Positions 10,868 through 22,800 of a stretch of DNA of 26,147 bases are shown one piece after another (the stretch's first letter is position 1; every line of letters starts with the position of its first letter). This DNA comes from Antrodiella citrinella (Eukaryota > Basidiomycota > Agaricomycetes > Polyporales > Steccherinaceae). The stretch spans positions 1-26,147 of the forward strand of contig SGPM01000366.1 of assembly GCA_004802725.1 (NCBI GenBank), given 5' to 3'. The notes beneath the pieces were generated by a model. The model did not search any database. It was not told where the DNA came from and saw only the letters and a program-made list of their open reading frames with translations. The translations under genes and the position numbers were made by a program.

Positions 10868-10877
10868 ATGTCCTTGA
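10743..10877 (+). other. Upstream ORF overlapping the start codon of the TEX2/Nvj2-like gene
   Basis: An ATG at 10743 opens a 44-codon frame beginning MLLLTVHQLW and ending at TGA 10875-10877, so it overlaps the main start (10868) by ten bases in a different frame. The encoded peptide is hydrophobic in its middle. If the leader is transcribed this far, the frame would compete with the main start. Alternatively it is chance, or transcription starts downstream of 10743. Confidence 0.35.
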
Positions 10878-13800
10878 AGGCTCTGATATACGCCTACGTT
10901 CTTGGAGGAATTACCTTCATTCCCCTTGTTCTCTTTGGTCTCGTCTGCTATACTTTATACACCTCTGTTCCAATCGGCGATCTTGATCCTGCAAAGCTCA
11001 CAAGAGGAAACCTCGAGAAGCGCGCTACCGATGGTACAGACCAGGATAAGGGGTCAGCGGAGGTGACTGCCTTCGACCTTAACGACCTCCCACGACACAG
11101 GAAAGGATGGCTCACGGTCAGAAGAACGTTTGAGGAGACACCTACGGAGGGTACCTATGTTGGCTTTGTACGCGGTTTTCTAGATGCTAGGTCCAAGGAC
11201 CCTAAACGGTCGCGACCGAAGGACATGTGGTACGTGGTATTGAAAGGAACGGTGCTCTACCTTTATGAAGATGAAAGCATGACGGAGTGCGAGGCCGCGG
11301 TGGAGGTGGGCGGACATGAAGTCGTCATCTATCCCGAGGGTCTCCTGGATGGCGAGCTATTCGCGAAGCGGAACGCGATCTGCCTCAAGCCCAAGGCGTC
11401 CGATACGGAGACTGAGGTTCCGAGTGTTACGAAGGAGATGCAGTTTGCGGAAGGGGATCGTGAGGAGGCGGAAAAGGCTGTGGAGGGTGCGACCACCTCG
11501 AAGGAGAAGGCAAAGGCAGAGCAGCTCGCAGAAGTGGAGAGGAAACGAGAAGATGCTCGGGCTGAGGCGTTGGACAGGTCTACGCCGTGGTTCATCTTTC
11601 TCCGATCCAATGTGGAGATGGAGGACTGGTATCTAGCCCTCATTCACGCATCAGATAATCCACCAAACAGCTCGACCTTAGCACCTCTGGAGGGTGTCTT
11701 TAGACCCGCAGACATGGCAACTCTAGTGTCGACCATCGATGAACAACCAGATGTCATTCCAATGCGTTGGTTGAATGCTCTCATTGGACGACTTTTCTTC
11801 AGCTTCTACCGCACACAGCACCTGGAAAACTATATCATTGGTCGCTTCATGCGTAAATTGGACAAGATCAAACGGCCAGGTTTTCTCACTCACATCGTCG
11901 TTCGGGAAGTTTCCGTTGGTAACACCGCACCGACGTTCAGCAAACCAATGCTGAAGGAGTTGACGCGGGAAGGAGACGCAGCCTTGGAGGTTCACATGCA
12001 CTACAAGGGAGAGGTGCGGATCACGATTGAAGCCGTAGCTACCATTAACCTGGGGGCTCGGTTCAAATCGTATGCAGTCAAACTCGTCCTGGCCGTTGTT
12101 CTGCGCGAGATGGAAGGCAATCTGCTGATCAAAGTCAAGCGTCCTCCGAGCAATCGTATGTGGTACGCGTTCACGACGACACCTCGGATGGTCCTGGACG
12201 TCGAGCCCGTTGTCAGCGACCGACAACTGACGTGGAGCATGATCTTGAGCACGATCGAATCCAAGCTGAAGGAAGTGGTGCGTAGGAACATCACTATGCT
12301 TTGTTCTACCTGCTCAACGACCTATCTTAGATCCAAGAGTCGATTGTCCTGCCCAACATGGACGATATCGCTTTCTTCGAGAGCCGGAAGTATGCACACC
12401 GCGGCGGTATCTGGTCAGATGCCTCTCGGCAAGAGAAGTCGTCTACTCTGTTCCCGACACCTCCTGCGTCTGTTGTGGACGATGACAAGTCAACCGCTTC
12501 CGAGCCTATTCTGCAAAGCCAGACTGCGTCGGCGTCTTCGACAGCAACCCCGGAACCCATCCCACCGTTGCAGCGCTCATTTTCTGTGGAAGGAACTCAA
12601 GTAGAAGCAAACTCCACCTCCACTTTACAGGACTCAAGCTCGCCGCCGAGACCTGCGACCACGACTAACCTTCTTGGCATGACCCTAAACGAATCCTCTT
12701 CGTTCCGAAGGCGCACATGGTTTGGAGGATCGTGGAATGAAGACCCGGAAAACGTCGAGGGTACTGATGCCTCACATAGAGGCCGACAAGACCGAGCGGA
12801 CGAGGACATTTCTCGCAAATCAAGCTCTACACGTTCATCGCATTCTACCAGCGGCGAAGCCGTACAAGCTTTTTCTCAGGAGGATGATGTCAATCTCAAA
12901 CTGATCCCCCCAGACATTCCTCGTCGCTCGCATTCCCATTCGTTTTCCGCTCAGAATATCGCAGGACCGTCATCTGAGAGTCTCTCAACCAGCGCGCCGG
13001 GAGAATCGAGCATGACGTCTTTCAGGCCACAAAGCCCTCCACAACCTGGACCTGGTGGAGCTGAGAAGGGATCGCCGATGAGCCCTACTTTCTTCCAGAC
13101 GTTGAAGTCACGCGACAAGCAGGCAATCAGCAACACTGCGAAGGAGACCATGCGGAAATGGGGTGTCAACTGGGGTTCTTTGCGGAAGGGCAATGAGGCA
13201 GGCAATTCACCAGCGACAGCTAGGGATTCGTTTAGCGATGAGAATCCTGAAGCCAAGGTCGAGTCTATGAAGGTTCACAAACCTAGGCCTAGCTATGCAG
13301 AGGTGCGCGCTGCGGTGGTGCAACGAAAGGAGAAGCATGGTGATGCCTCGGCCACTGACTCTCACTCCTCCGACGCGGACGATCCACGTACCAACGAGGC
13401 GTTTTCATTTTCCCGTGGCCAGACATTGTTCCCAGCATACTCAGGTGACTCGACTCTATCTCCTTCGACTTCTCCCCGCCCTGGCGGAGATGGACAGGAT
13501 TCATCTCCGTCATCACGGTCGGTTTCACCTGCTCAAAGACCCAGGACCCTCTCAAGACGGTCGAATGGACCTGAAGGCCTTCCCAACGTTGATGACCAGC
13601 CGCCTGCCGTGCCTATCCATACCCAACCACCGCGTCCAAAGACGATGTCCATTCCTAGTATCCATGTTAGTCACCGCGGGGACGTGATGTCGATGGGCTA
13701 CGCCCCTCCGCCGCCACCTCCAGAACCGAAGAAGGCGGCTCCGGTAGCCATTCAAAGTGTCTACCGTCTGTGGCAGAAACCAGCCCAGGAGAACGAGCAA

Positions 13801-14319
13801 GAGTCAAAGGGGTCACAAGAGGTTACGCCGCAGGGTGCTAGAAGCCATGATGATATTACTGTCCCTCCAGCCGCTTCACCTTCTCCGCCGTCGTTTGAGC
13901 CGTCGGGCGCAACTCCTCCAGGCCGACTGGCTCCTCCACCGTTACCTCCTCGGTCCACCGCTACTCCCGTGTCAAGGATGGCGCAGACGGAGCCTTCGAA
14001 GCCAACTGTGGACGGAGAACGTGAGGTCTCGCCCGCTTCGCAAGCGTTACAGTCCATTGTCACGAAAGATCGGACCAAACGCGCTTCGCTTGAACCTCTT
14101 CCTCCCAAGCCCACCCCTCCGCCGCTGCCAGAACGACGTAAGAGCGTTACCACTGCTGCCACAGACAGCATCGAGGCGAGTAGCGGTTCAAATGTGTACG
14201 CTTCTCTCAATGGTGACAGTTCGAGCAATGGGCGACCCATGGCGGACAATGGTGGCGTAACTGCCAGTCCCAAGGCCCCCGCTTTACCGCCGAGGAGGAT
14301 TGCACAGCCGTCTACATAG
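10868..14319 (+). CDS. TEX2/Nvj2-type ER membrane lipid-transfer protein (PH + SMP-LTD)
   Basis: Two exons, 10868-12277 and 12331-14319, around a 53-nt phase-0 intron give 1132 residues. The protein has an N-terminal membrane segment (about 4-34) and then a PH domain (about 79-262: [26 protein letters not shown], and the final [21 protein letters not shown] helix). That PH domain is interrupted by a charged insertion at about 178-238. The SMP lipid-transfer domain spans about 298-490 ([74 protein letters not shown]). This order is that of vertebrate TEX2 and yeast Nvj2, which sit in the ER and move lipids (ceramide for Nvj2) at contact sites. The remaining roughly 640 residues are Ser/Pro-rich and disordered, with three PxxPxR sites at 1006-1011, 1067-1072 and 1120-1125. 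The 10868 start places the membrane segment at the extreme N terminus, as in the family. Confidence 0.9.
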
Positions 14320-15911
14320 TTCCCTCCTCCCACAAACATTTTCCTATCGTCGCACGCACCTTTCGTTCATTGTTCACTGTATCATATAACACCTGTACTG
14401 GTATATTAACTCTACTCATACGGAACAGTATCTCCTCAGACATTTATGCATCGAGACTCGAGGGTGGAGCCACATATGCATATGGTCACTTATAACAATT
14501 GTTCGACAATCGTTGATGTCTTGGCATGCCACAGTACCGGTAGTGCCTCCATCGTATTGTCTTGATACAGCTCGCCATATTGCTACGACCATGACCCTAA
14601 TTTTTGATCCTTGTGATCCTTTTGTTGCTCGGTACAAGAGGCCTTTGGTGGGTACATTCTCTTGCTGCCTCGATCTGATTCGTAACGCAATTTATGGGGA
14701 CACGTCAGATACCTACTGCTAGACGAAATGAAATCGCCATCGATGGATCGTAGGCAGTCGGGCATCCCGATGATGATGGCGGCGTACCGTTGTTTTGTTT
14801 TCATTTTGTATGCCCGGGAGGAAATAGTATGCCATGCTTTTCGGAGTGCGACCGAGGCCAAGGCTGTTTGCAGTGCACTTAGACTCAATGTTCAACCGTC
14901 GGGCCGCCACAAATCGATCATTACTATCCTGGATCCCAGAGTGAACATCTGCGAACATGCTTCTGCCACAGTACGAGACGGTATGCTGTCGCAATTTACC
15001 AGATACCCGGACATGCTCTTGTAAGATGTCCTTGCTGGATCAGTGTCAAGCTTTGACGGGTTGTGGAAGTGACGACTTACAGAGGCTCTTATTCCCAGGA
15101 ACACACTGCGGGTAACGAGAAATCCGTCAAACCAAGGGACGTTTGCTGTGATATACTGTAAACCTCTAATAGTGTGGTATGACAGCCTTCTGTACTAATC
15201 TTCTGTACTTACCACCGGGGTATCGTCTGCTACCGTGAGGCTGAAGCAGCACACGAAGGAATTTTGGAACGCCGTGATTAACATTGAAGCTGAGAAGTGG
15301 ATTTGGGGTTACGTCGCACGAAGATTGGCATGGGAGGCCTCGTCTTCGCTGCCTCGGCCCTCGAGGCTCCTCGAGGACGCTGGTTTGGCATAGGCATCAA
15401 ATACCTGCGCGCCTCACGTCGTCATTGAAACCAGTGCATGTTCGCAGGACCGTACCGGAAAACACAAATCCCAGGAGACCTGGGGTAGGACCCAGATACA
15501 TACATATCTGGCCGCTGCGAACGCGCTCGAGGCCAGTCAGCTGGACCCCTGCCTGCTCTTGAATTCGCGTTCGAGGATCCCTGCTCTTCTACACCCTCTT
15601 GCTTGTCCTGACGTTTGCCTTTCTGGCATCTGGTCAAGAGTTACGACCGATCACATCTGTATTGTCCTCACGTGGGATTAACAGCACTAGTACAACTTGG
15701 GCAATCGACCACAGGAAAGGTATTCGCAGTGATTGTCCAAATGCAAATGATAGAGACTGGACGCTGTAATTCCACCTTTGCAGGTTGTCTTCCTCCAGTC
15801 TCCTCAACCCCGTACACCCAGATCGTACGCCATTAGTTATAACACTGTGGAGCCGCAAGAAATTTGGAGACTCGCCACACAAGCCATCAATAACACTCCT
15901 AGCTATCGCAA
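14320..15911. other. Intergenic; one interrupted open frame, no supported gene
   Basis: About 1.6 kb: the 3' UTR of the TEX2/Nvj2-like gene, then the promoter of the next gene. On the plus strand from the ATG at 15330, one frame reads on through three open segments (to about 15609), interrupted by TGA (about 15426) and TAG (15486). The segments include GRWFGIGIKYLRASRRH, FAGPYRKTQIPGDLG and PALEFAFEDPCSS. This could be a decayed short gene or chance in GC-richer DNA; no family was recognised. A short direct repeat of CTTCTGTACT occurs near 15190-15210. Confidence 0.35.
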
Positions 15912-18900
15912 ATGACCACGATGACCACCGACGTGATAACTGCGCCGCGCCCTCACACCCTTTACGAACCTCACGAACATTCCCAGGTCATTACTATCGA
16001 CAGACCTCCGTCACGAAACTTGATGATCTCTCCCAACCTCGCCGCCGCTCTAGAATTCGACGAACGGATACGCAGGTCCAGCTCTCCTACGCCCCCGACA
16101 TCTGCTGGTCTTCCGCCGCCCCCACGGGCGAAGAACGGTGGAACGAAAGCACGGAGACCCGCAGCACCTGGATCTCACGAACGACTGCAGAATATACCCT
16201 CTTACGTACCTGTGAGCCCATCAACCTGGAACCCTTATATCAATCCCAAGCCACACACGCCGCACCTAAGGTGCGAGGAGCCCTCCGTCCGAGCTCATCC
16301 CGCGTCTGCTCCGACCAGTCCTATCGCGCGCGGGCCCGTAACTCATGTGTTCACCCCTCAGCGAGCTCCTTCCTTTGGATCACAAGGACCACAAGCGACG
16401 CCATCGGCCACGCGCCATACGCACCGTCGGTATTTATCCGCTTTGCCTATGCCAAAAGTGGACTGGATTTTCGGGAAAGGTGTCGGAGGCATTGGAAAGA
16501 AAGCAGCTGAGTCGAATGTCGTCAGTCAATCGATTGAAAGACATGGGAGTAGCGGTGAGATCTCGTCGAGTATCAAGCCAAATATGCAAGAGAAGCTGCC
16601 AGCGCGAGACATGACGGCGACAGCGACGATGTCCAGTATGTGTGTTTCACTCGAGTGTGGCATTTCTCGCTGCATGTTTGGGATGTTGCTAAACGCATAT
16701 GTTTTTTTCTCGGTCTGTTGCAGATAGTCCGACGCGCCCTGGGCCTTCGCCTGGGACGAGCTTGAGCTTGACGACGACACAGATGGCGGCTGCGGCTTCC
16801 GGGCGCGCGGTGGTTGCGACGGCAACGAGCCGAGATGTGACAGGCACCGGAGGACTTCCGCCGGATCCACGCCAGTCGCAGCCGGAATTAAGGGCGCCAA
16901 TCGGACTACCCGATACACGACGTGCAGTTTCCCACGGGGGTGGTAGGGCTAGCCAGAAAGACAAATATGTTTCAATTTGTGGCCGCGACATATTACCCCC
17001 ACCCGTCTCCGTCTTTCTGTCTCCGAGGTCGAGGCCGGCCACAATATCCACGACGACGACGCCGACGACCGCAACGACGACAGCGATACCCTCAGGCATG
17101 CATAAAGCGGCCCCCCACAGCATTCGCAGTTTAGACTCACTCTCCTCCTTCAGTCACGAGCCAGCATCGACGGAAACAGGAGGCCGCATTTCCATCTCGA
17201 GCACCGTATATCCTGCGTCATCCGTTGATCACTCTTACGACAGTCATTTCAGCTACCATCATCATCCACGCTCAGAGAGCAAGCCAACAATGAGCCCGGA
17301 TCACGAGTCGTTCATGGAGCTGTCTCCAGTTACCACACCCCGTTCTGCCGAATTCTCGTATGAGGACGTGTCCATGCACGAACGCGTCACGTCGATCTAC
17401 TCGACAGCGTCTTTTGCTGTTAACCCCAAACTCTACAAACAAAAGTCCAAGGAAGTGGACATGGACTTCCCCGTCATACGCGTTCCGACTCCAGGCAGAG
17501 GCAAGCCTCCCGTCCCTACATCCCCAAAGCCTGATTTTATCAGCAAATCTCACCCCGGACACCGATCATCGTCGGTAGATACTGGTCGTAACGACTCTCG
17601 TACGCTTTCCAAACATTTGCAGACTCTTCCTCCTACTACGACATTCCTTAATCCGCGCGAACGTGCAGATCGCGTTCGACAGAACAGGAAGTTGACACAG
17701 ATGTTCGGTCAGACGCCCGGGAACCTGGAAGCAATTGCCTTGTCCACATCTCCATACGACACCAGCGTTCTTCCTCCGTCCCATCTCTCCGCCAGTGCTA
17801 ATCATGCGGCCTCTTTTGGTGCGAAACGGAAACATCAGCGAGCAGTGGCTTCCATGTCTGCAACCGAAGAACCCACTACGCCGGTTCCGCCGTCCCCACG
17901 AGCTGTGTGGCCACCGCCGGAGGGTACAGTCTACTTGTCACTGAGCGGTGCACGTCGGCATTCCAGTCCTCTTACGACGACGGAGTTTACGCTGCCTGCC
18001 ATCGAGACTGTTTCAACGTCCTGGGACGACATGCACAGGTTACCGCATCGAATGCAAGACCCGACGGACCTTATAGAAGTCGGATCGGAGGAGGGCGTGC
18101 CGTACACCGACTGGAGCAGTCACATTGGCCACGCCCCCAACAGTAAACTAGGCATGGCTAGCCCAGGTTCTCCTACCTCATTCATTGACCTGTCAGATGA
18201 GGAAGGTCCAGGTGATTCTCCCTCGATCATCAGTGTCGAGACGCCCAAGGCCTATACTAGAAGAGGCGGGCTTGCTCTCCCTTCACCTTCAGTATCCTCC
18301 CTCCAAGAAAGCCTTTCGCCTTCTGAAGACATCGAGGAAGAAGGCCGTCGTCGCAAACGAGACAAGGTCGCTAGACTTCATCGTTTCCTCGGTTCTCGCA
18401 TTCCCGCCGACCTCGTACTTGCCCAAGTGGACGCACGTTCTGCTACTCCACCTCCCGTACCCACCGTGTCTCCAATGGCTGCCAACAACGATGCCCGCTA
18501 CAAGTCTCGCATAAGAAGGCGACGCAGCAGTTCCGCCGCTGAGCTGGGTGGGACTTGGTCCGACGAAATCGACAGACTCAAGGAAGATCTGAACGAGAGG
18601 GAGAAGGCGATCAACGTTCGCAGAGCGGTGAAGATGGAGAAGGTATAGTCTTACTTTCTCTGCTCCCATCCTTCGGTCTCTGACTCGGTCACCGCAGATG
18701 TTTGGAGTAGCCCCGCCGCAGACGTTGTATCACACGCGCCATAACGCTTCCCCATCGTCCGGCGGACAAGCCAGTACCGGATTGCCCGCCCCACGTCGCA
18801 CTCCTCCCCAAAGTCCTATCACTACTGCATTGCGTAATCTCAATGCGTCGGCGTATACCCGGGGACGCCCCAAGAAAAACGAGCGGCCAGGAACTGCAGA

Positions 18901-19568
18901 CTCTTCAGAGCCTCTGATCAGGTCAGCAGACTCGGACGACACCCAAATTGCGCACGGTCTGTCAGACCTCTATTTACATTACCGCCATTCCTTGAATTCG
19001 TTGAATGATATTATTGACCGGGTTCGTGTTTCGCCCTCAAACTCTTCTTCTTGTGATGCTGATGCTCCCGCTCAATAGGACGATAAGGAATCTCTTGTCG
19101 ATCTCCATGACTTGCTGCATGGGAATGCCGCCGAAACTCCTCTGCAGCCGTTCTCCTTGCAGGACGCCGCGAATTCTATTCCTTCTACGAGCAAAGCTGA
19201 GCGGCGCCGGTCTTTACCAGTTCGGACGTCCATGACCTCTATCAACTCCGAGTTCAGTGTCAACACAATCGGATCGTTGACACCTCAGATTTTGGACGCA
19301 TCCGCTTTCCAAAACCGCCGCAAGCGGGCTGCGAAGCTCACGCAGTTCTTTGGAGTCGACTATCGTGACCTTGTATCCGAGATCCTGGACAGCATCGAGA
19401 AGGGCGTGGAGGAAGAAGGTGGTAGGGGGGCTTTGCAAGTCGATGAAGTTCAGGTGGGTCATGAGGTCTTCTTACCCACTCTTGTAACTGGTTTACTGAC
19501 ATCGCTTTTCACAGGACTTGCTGCAGAAATTGAGGAAGCTCAAAGTGAAACGAAATCTTCTTTCTTAA
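15912..19568 (+). CDS. Large disordered protein with a repeated KLTQ-FG-type motif
   Basis: Five exons (15912-16635, 16724-18642, 18698-19021, 19079-19453, 19515-19568) with introns of 88, 55, 57 and 61 nt give about 1131 residues. Most of the chain is Ser/Pro/Thr-rich and disordered, with a Thr-rich run (TTTTPTTATTTA) encoded by ACG repeats near 17050. Three related short segments stand out: KLTQMFG at 564-570, RLHRFLG at 792-798 and KLTQFFG at 1075-1081, each preceded by several Arg/Lys. The last is followed by a helical, apparently ordered end (VDYRDLVSEILDSIEKG ... DLLQKLRKLKVKRNLL). A short coil (EIDRLKEDLNEREKAI) lies near 865-880. No named family was recognised; the C-terminal block looks like the conserved part of a fungal protein. 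The tiny last exon (18 codons) keeps the C-terminal coil in frame, supporting the model. Function unknown. Confidence 0.65.
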
Positions 19569-19852
19569 TCATCAATCCTTACGACGACTGTTCATACATC
19601 TATTCATCCACTCTATCACTCACTCGTGGGACTTTACACGTTCGTTGCACATTCATACGCACTACCCTACATATATCTCCGGCTAATTGCAAGGAATTAC
19701 CTCCATGCTGTGCAGTAAGGTATCCTCTATCCTAGTTGTATACTTAATGTAGACTCCACTGTCACTCCATATGCATACGTTTCTGCAGAAGAAAATTCTG
19801 CTCAAAGCTCTCTATCCAGTTCACACATAGCATAGTCGTAGCATGATAATAA

Positions 19853-22800
19853 TTACAGGACGACAAGGTCTCCACGGCATGAACTACACCAGAACACATG
19901 AGAATCATCCAAGAACTGGGGAGCCCGTCTCGCCGAATTGACGATGACCGGACTGCTCCGCGAAGAGGTCCGTGATGAGTCGACATCATGTTCAGCGACG
20001 CTCGGTAACGCAGCCAGCTTCACGGCGGGCGACATGCCTTTCGACTTGTTCACCGCTGCTTCGCTGTCGATCCGAGCCTTGAGCATGCTGAGACTGACTT
20101 TGCGCTTGTGACGCGTCTCGGCGGACAGTCCATCGAAGTCGGAGGACGGGGCGACACCGGGAGATGGTCGGTGTGAGCCGAACGACGAACGTCGGATTTC
20201 GTCTGTGATTCCGACACGGCTGGTCGTCCTAGGTGCAGGGCCCCTCGACGAAGGGCGATAATGGGCCAGATGGTCCTCTGTGGCGCTGAGCTGCTTCTGA
20301 AGAGCATGAGCTTTGGCTTCGGCCTGGAACACAACTGTCTCCAGATGGCGAATCTCCGACTGCGCTGCTGAAATCTCGAGAGCGTGCTGCTGCTGCACAG
20401 AGCTTAGGACTTCCTCGTCCCACGAATGGAGTCCTCCATCGCCCGTCGCCTCTGAAGGTGATTCGGCAGCCTCTTGCAGCCGCTCGATCTCGGAATCCTT
20501 CGCTGCTAATTCCATACGCAGGACTTCCATCTCCTCCCTCGCATGTTCCAAGAACTCCTGGGCTTCGTGCCGTGCATCACTACGCTCAACAATCTCCGCG
20601 CGCAGTGCCGAGACTTGCTCATTAGCCGTTTGAAGAGCGGCAGATAGACGATCGACTTCTTCCATGTTGCGGTTGGCCATGTTCCGGTACTCTGCGCGCT
20701 CCTCCTCCAAATGCTTGACGCTGGCGCGCAAGCCCTGCAACTCGTTCTGGAGATCTGCGTACGCCTTCTGAAGTTCGCTGGCATTGTCATTCGACGAAGA
20801 ACGTTCACGCTGAAGAGCTGCGTTTACTTGCTGATGCTCCTTCTCCAAGTCCGAAAATTGGTCACGGAGTTCGTCCAGATTCGACTCCAGTTGGGCAATA
20901 GTAGCATCCCGAGAATGTACGGCTTTTTCTAGAGAAGCCACCTTCTCGCCGAGGTCCAGTTTTACGTCCGTAAGCTCGACGATCTTGGGACGCATCTCGT
21001 CCAGCGAGCGCATCAAGACCAGACCTTCACCGCGAAGGTCCTTCTGTATTTGCTCCGCCTCGTCCGCACGCCTATTCGCATTCCTGAGCTCCGTCTGGAC
21101 CTGCTGAAGTGCCCGGACGCTTGTCGTCAGCTCTGCGGCAGTCTGCGAGAGCTTCTGTTGTAATTCAGAGAAAGAAGTACGTGACTCCTCCACTTGCAAT
21201 TGGAGCGCAGACTTCTCCTGCTGAAGAGTGTCTCTTTCCGAGGCGATAGAAGAAAGCTGTTCTTTGGTGGTCGAATATTGCTTCTCGACTTCAGCATGGC
21301 GGTTTTGCCATGTTGATTCAGTCTGTGCTTGCGCACGAAGCCGACCCTCCAACTCATCACGTTCCGTTTTCAGCGTGCCTTGAGCCTGTCATGAATGTTT
21401 ATGAGGTATGAACAATGAGAAAAGATGGCAATGGTCATACCTGTTTCAACTTGGAGACTTGGAATTCCAGCTCTGCCGCACGGTCTTGTGTATGTTGGAG
21501 AGTGGCTTCCAACCGTTCCGCACGATCGTCGCTCTCGATCTGCTCTTCAAGCTCACGGACACGCCGTTGGTAGTTGTTTGCCTGTGACCGCAACTCAGCC
21601 GCAGTTCCGTTAAGCAATTTGAGGTCTCGTTCCTGGTAACGTCACAATCGCTTCTCAGAGGAGGTCGAAGTTGCATGGCCACCACACACACCTGATCACG
21701 AGTCTTATCGGTCAGCTCCCGTTCTTTGGTAGAGAGTTCATCTACACGCGCAGAGTACTCGCGACTTTGGGTCTCCAGCTGATGGACGTTGCCCTGCAAT
21801 CTCTCCGCTCTACTCCGTTCTACTTCAAGTAGTTTCGAAGTTTCAGTCAAATCTGGCACCACAAATGCGTTAAGTGTATGCTAAATAGACGTTGAACAGA
21901 GGGCTCACCGGATTCAGCGGACTGTAATCGGACCACCTGAGATGTAAGCGCTGTCTTCTCCGACACAAGGAAAGAGATGGTTTGTTGCTGTTGCTCAGAA
22001 CGGCTGGCCTGCTCATCAATGCTGGCTTCAAGCTCCTGGACCTGTTCACGATACACAGTAGAGGTCTCCCGTTCAGCAGAAAGATGCTGCTCAAGCTGGC
22101 CGACGACTAGCGAGCCCTGATAAGCAGACAGAGAGGGCTGGACAAGAGAGCAACTTACGTGCGCGGACCTGAGAAAGCTCTTGCTGAGAAGTAGCTTTCA
22201 AAGTCGTCCCTTCAGATTCCAGAGAAGAGATTCGTCTCTGTTGCTCTTGGACTTGTTTCGAAGCTTTGCCAAGGTCAGATTGCATGCGTTCAATGGAAGC
22301 TCGAGCGCCCTTGACACTCTCCCGTTCCTCGTGCAGCAAACCCTCAGTCCGTTTGAGTTCTGAAGAGCCGGTTCAGTTTTTACGAGACAGGATCGATGTA
22401 TAGACATACCAGCGGATGCATTTTCGGCCTTAGTAGTGAGGGAAGCCTTGTCGGTGGTCAACGTGGCAATTACACTCTGCTGCTCCTCATGACGCGAAAC
22501 AAGTCTGGTGACATCCCCTTGTATGCGCTGTAATTCAGTCTGCAAAGTCTTGACTTGCTCACGTTCCTTGTCAAGCAGATTCTGAATCTGTGCCGACTCT
22601 GGTAGACAACCTACTATAAGTATGACTTCGCACGATCATGGGGGATATACTGACTTGTTTCTGTGTCTCTGAGTTTCTCAAGAGACGTGGACAACGAAGT
22701 CTTCTCAGACTCAAGCGCAGCAATGGTACGTGCTTGGTCCTGTATCAAGGCGCGCAGATCATCCCTCTCTCCGGGCTTCGTGGAAGATGGTCGCGGTGGG

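Noticed and set aside
13761..14339. 192-codon minus-strand frame opposite the TEX2/Nvj2-like tail
   Set aside because: Antisense of Pro/Ser codons gives a Gly/Arg-rich frame by composition; the sense frame is continuous with the conserved SMP domain.
15785..16510. 241-codon plus frame overlapping exon 1 of the disordered protein
   Set aside because: It is a different frame from the one that splices correctly into 16724-18642; composition is a shadow of the Ser/Pro-rich frame.
17047..17090. ACG/GAC trinucleotide run as an independent repeat or CRISPR-like unit
   Set aside because: It is an in-frame coding run (Thr/Ala/Pro) without spacers.
16689..17123. 144-codon minus-strand frame with Val-rich hydrophobic runs
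   Set aside because: The hydrophobic run is the reverse complement of ACG/Thr repeats in the sense gene, not a membrane protein.
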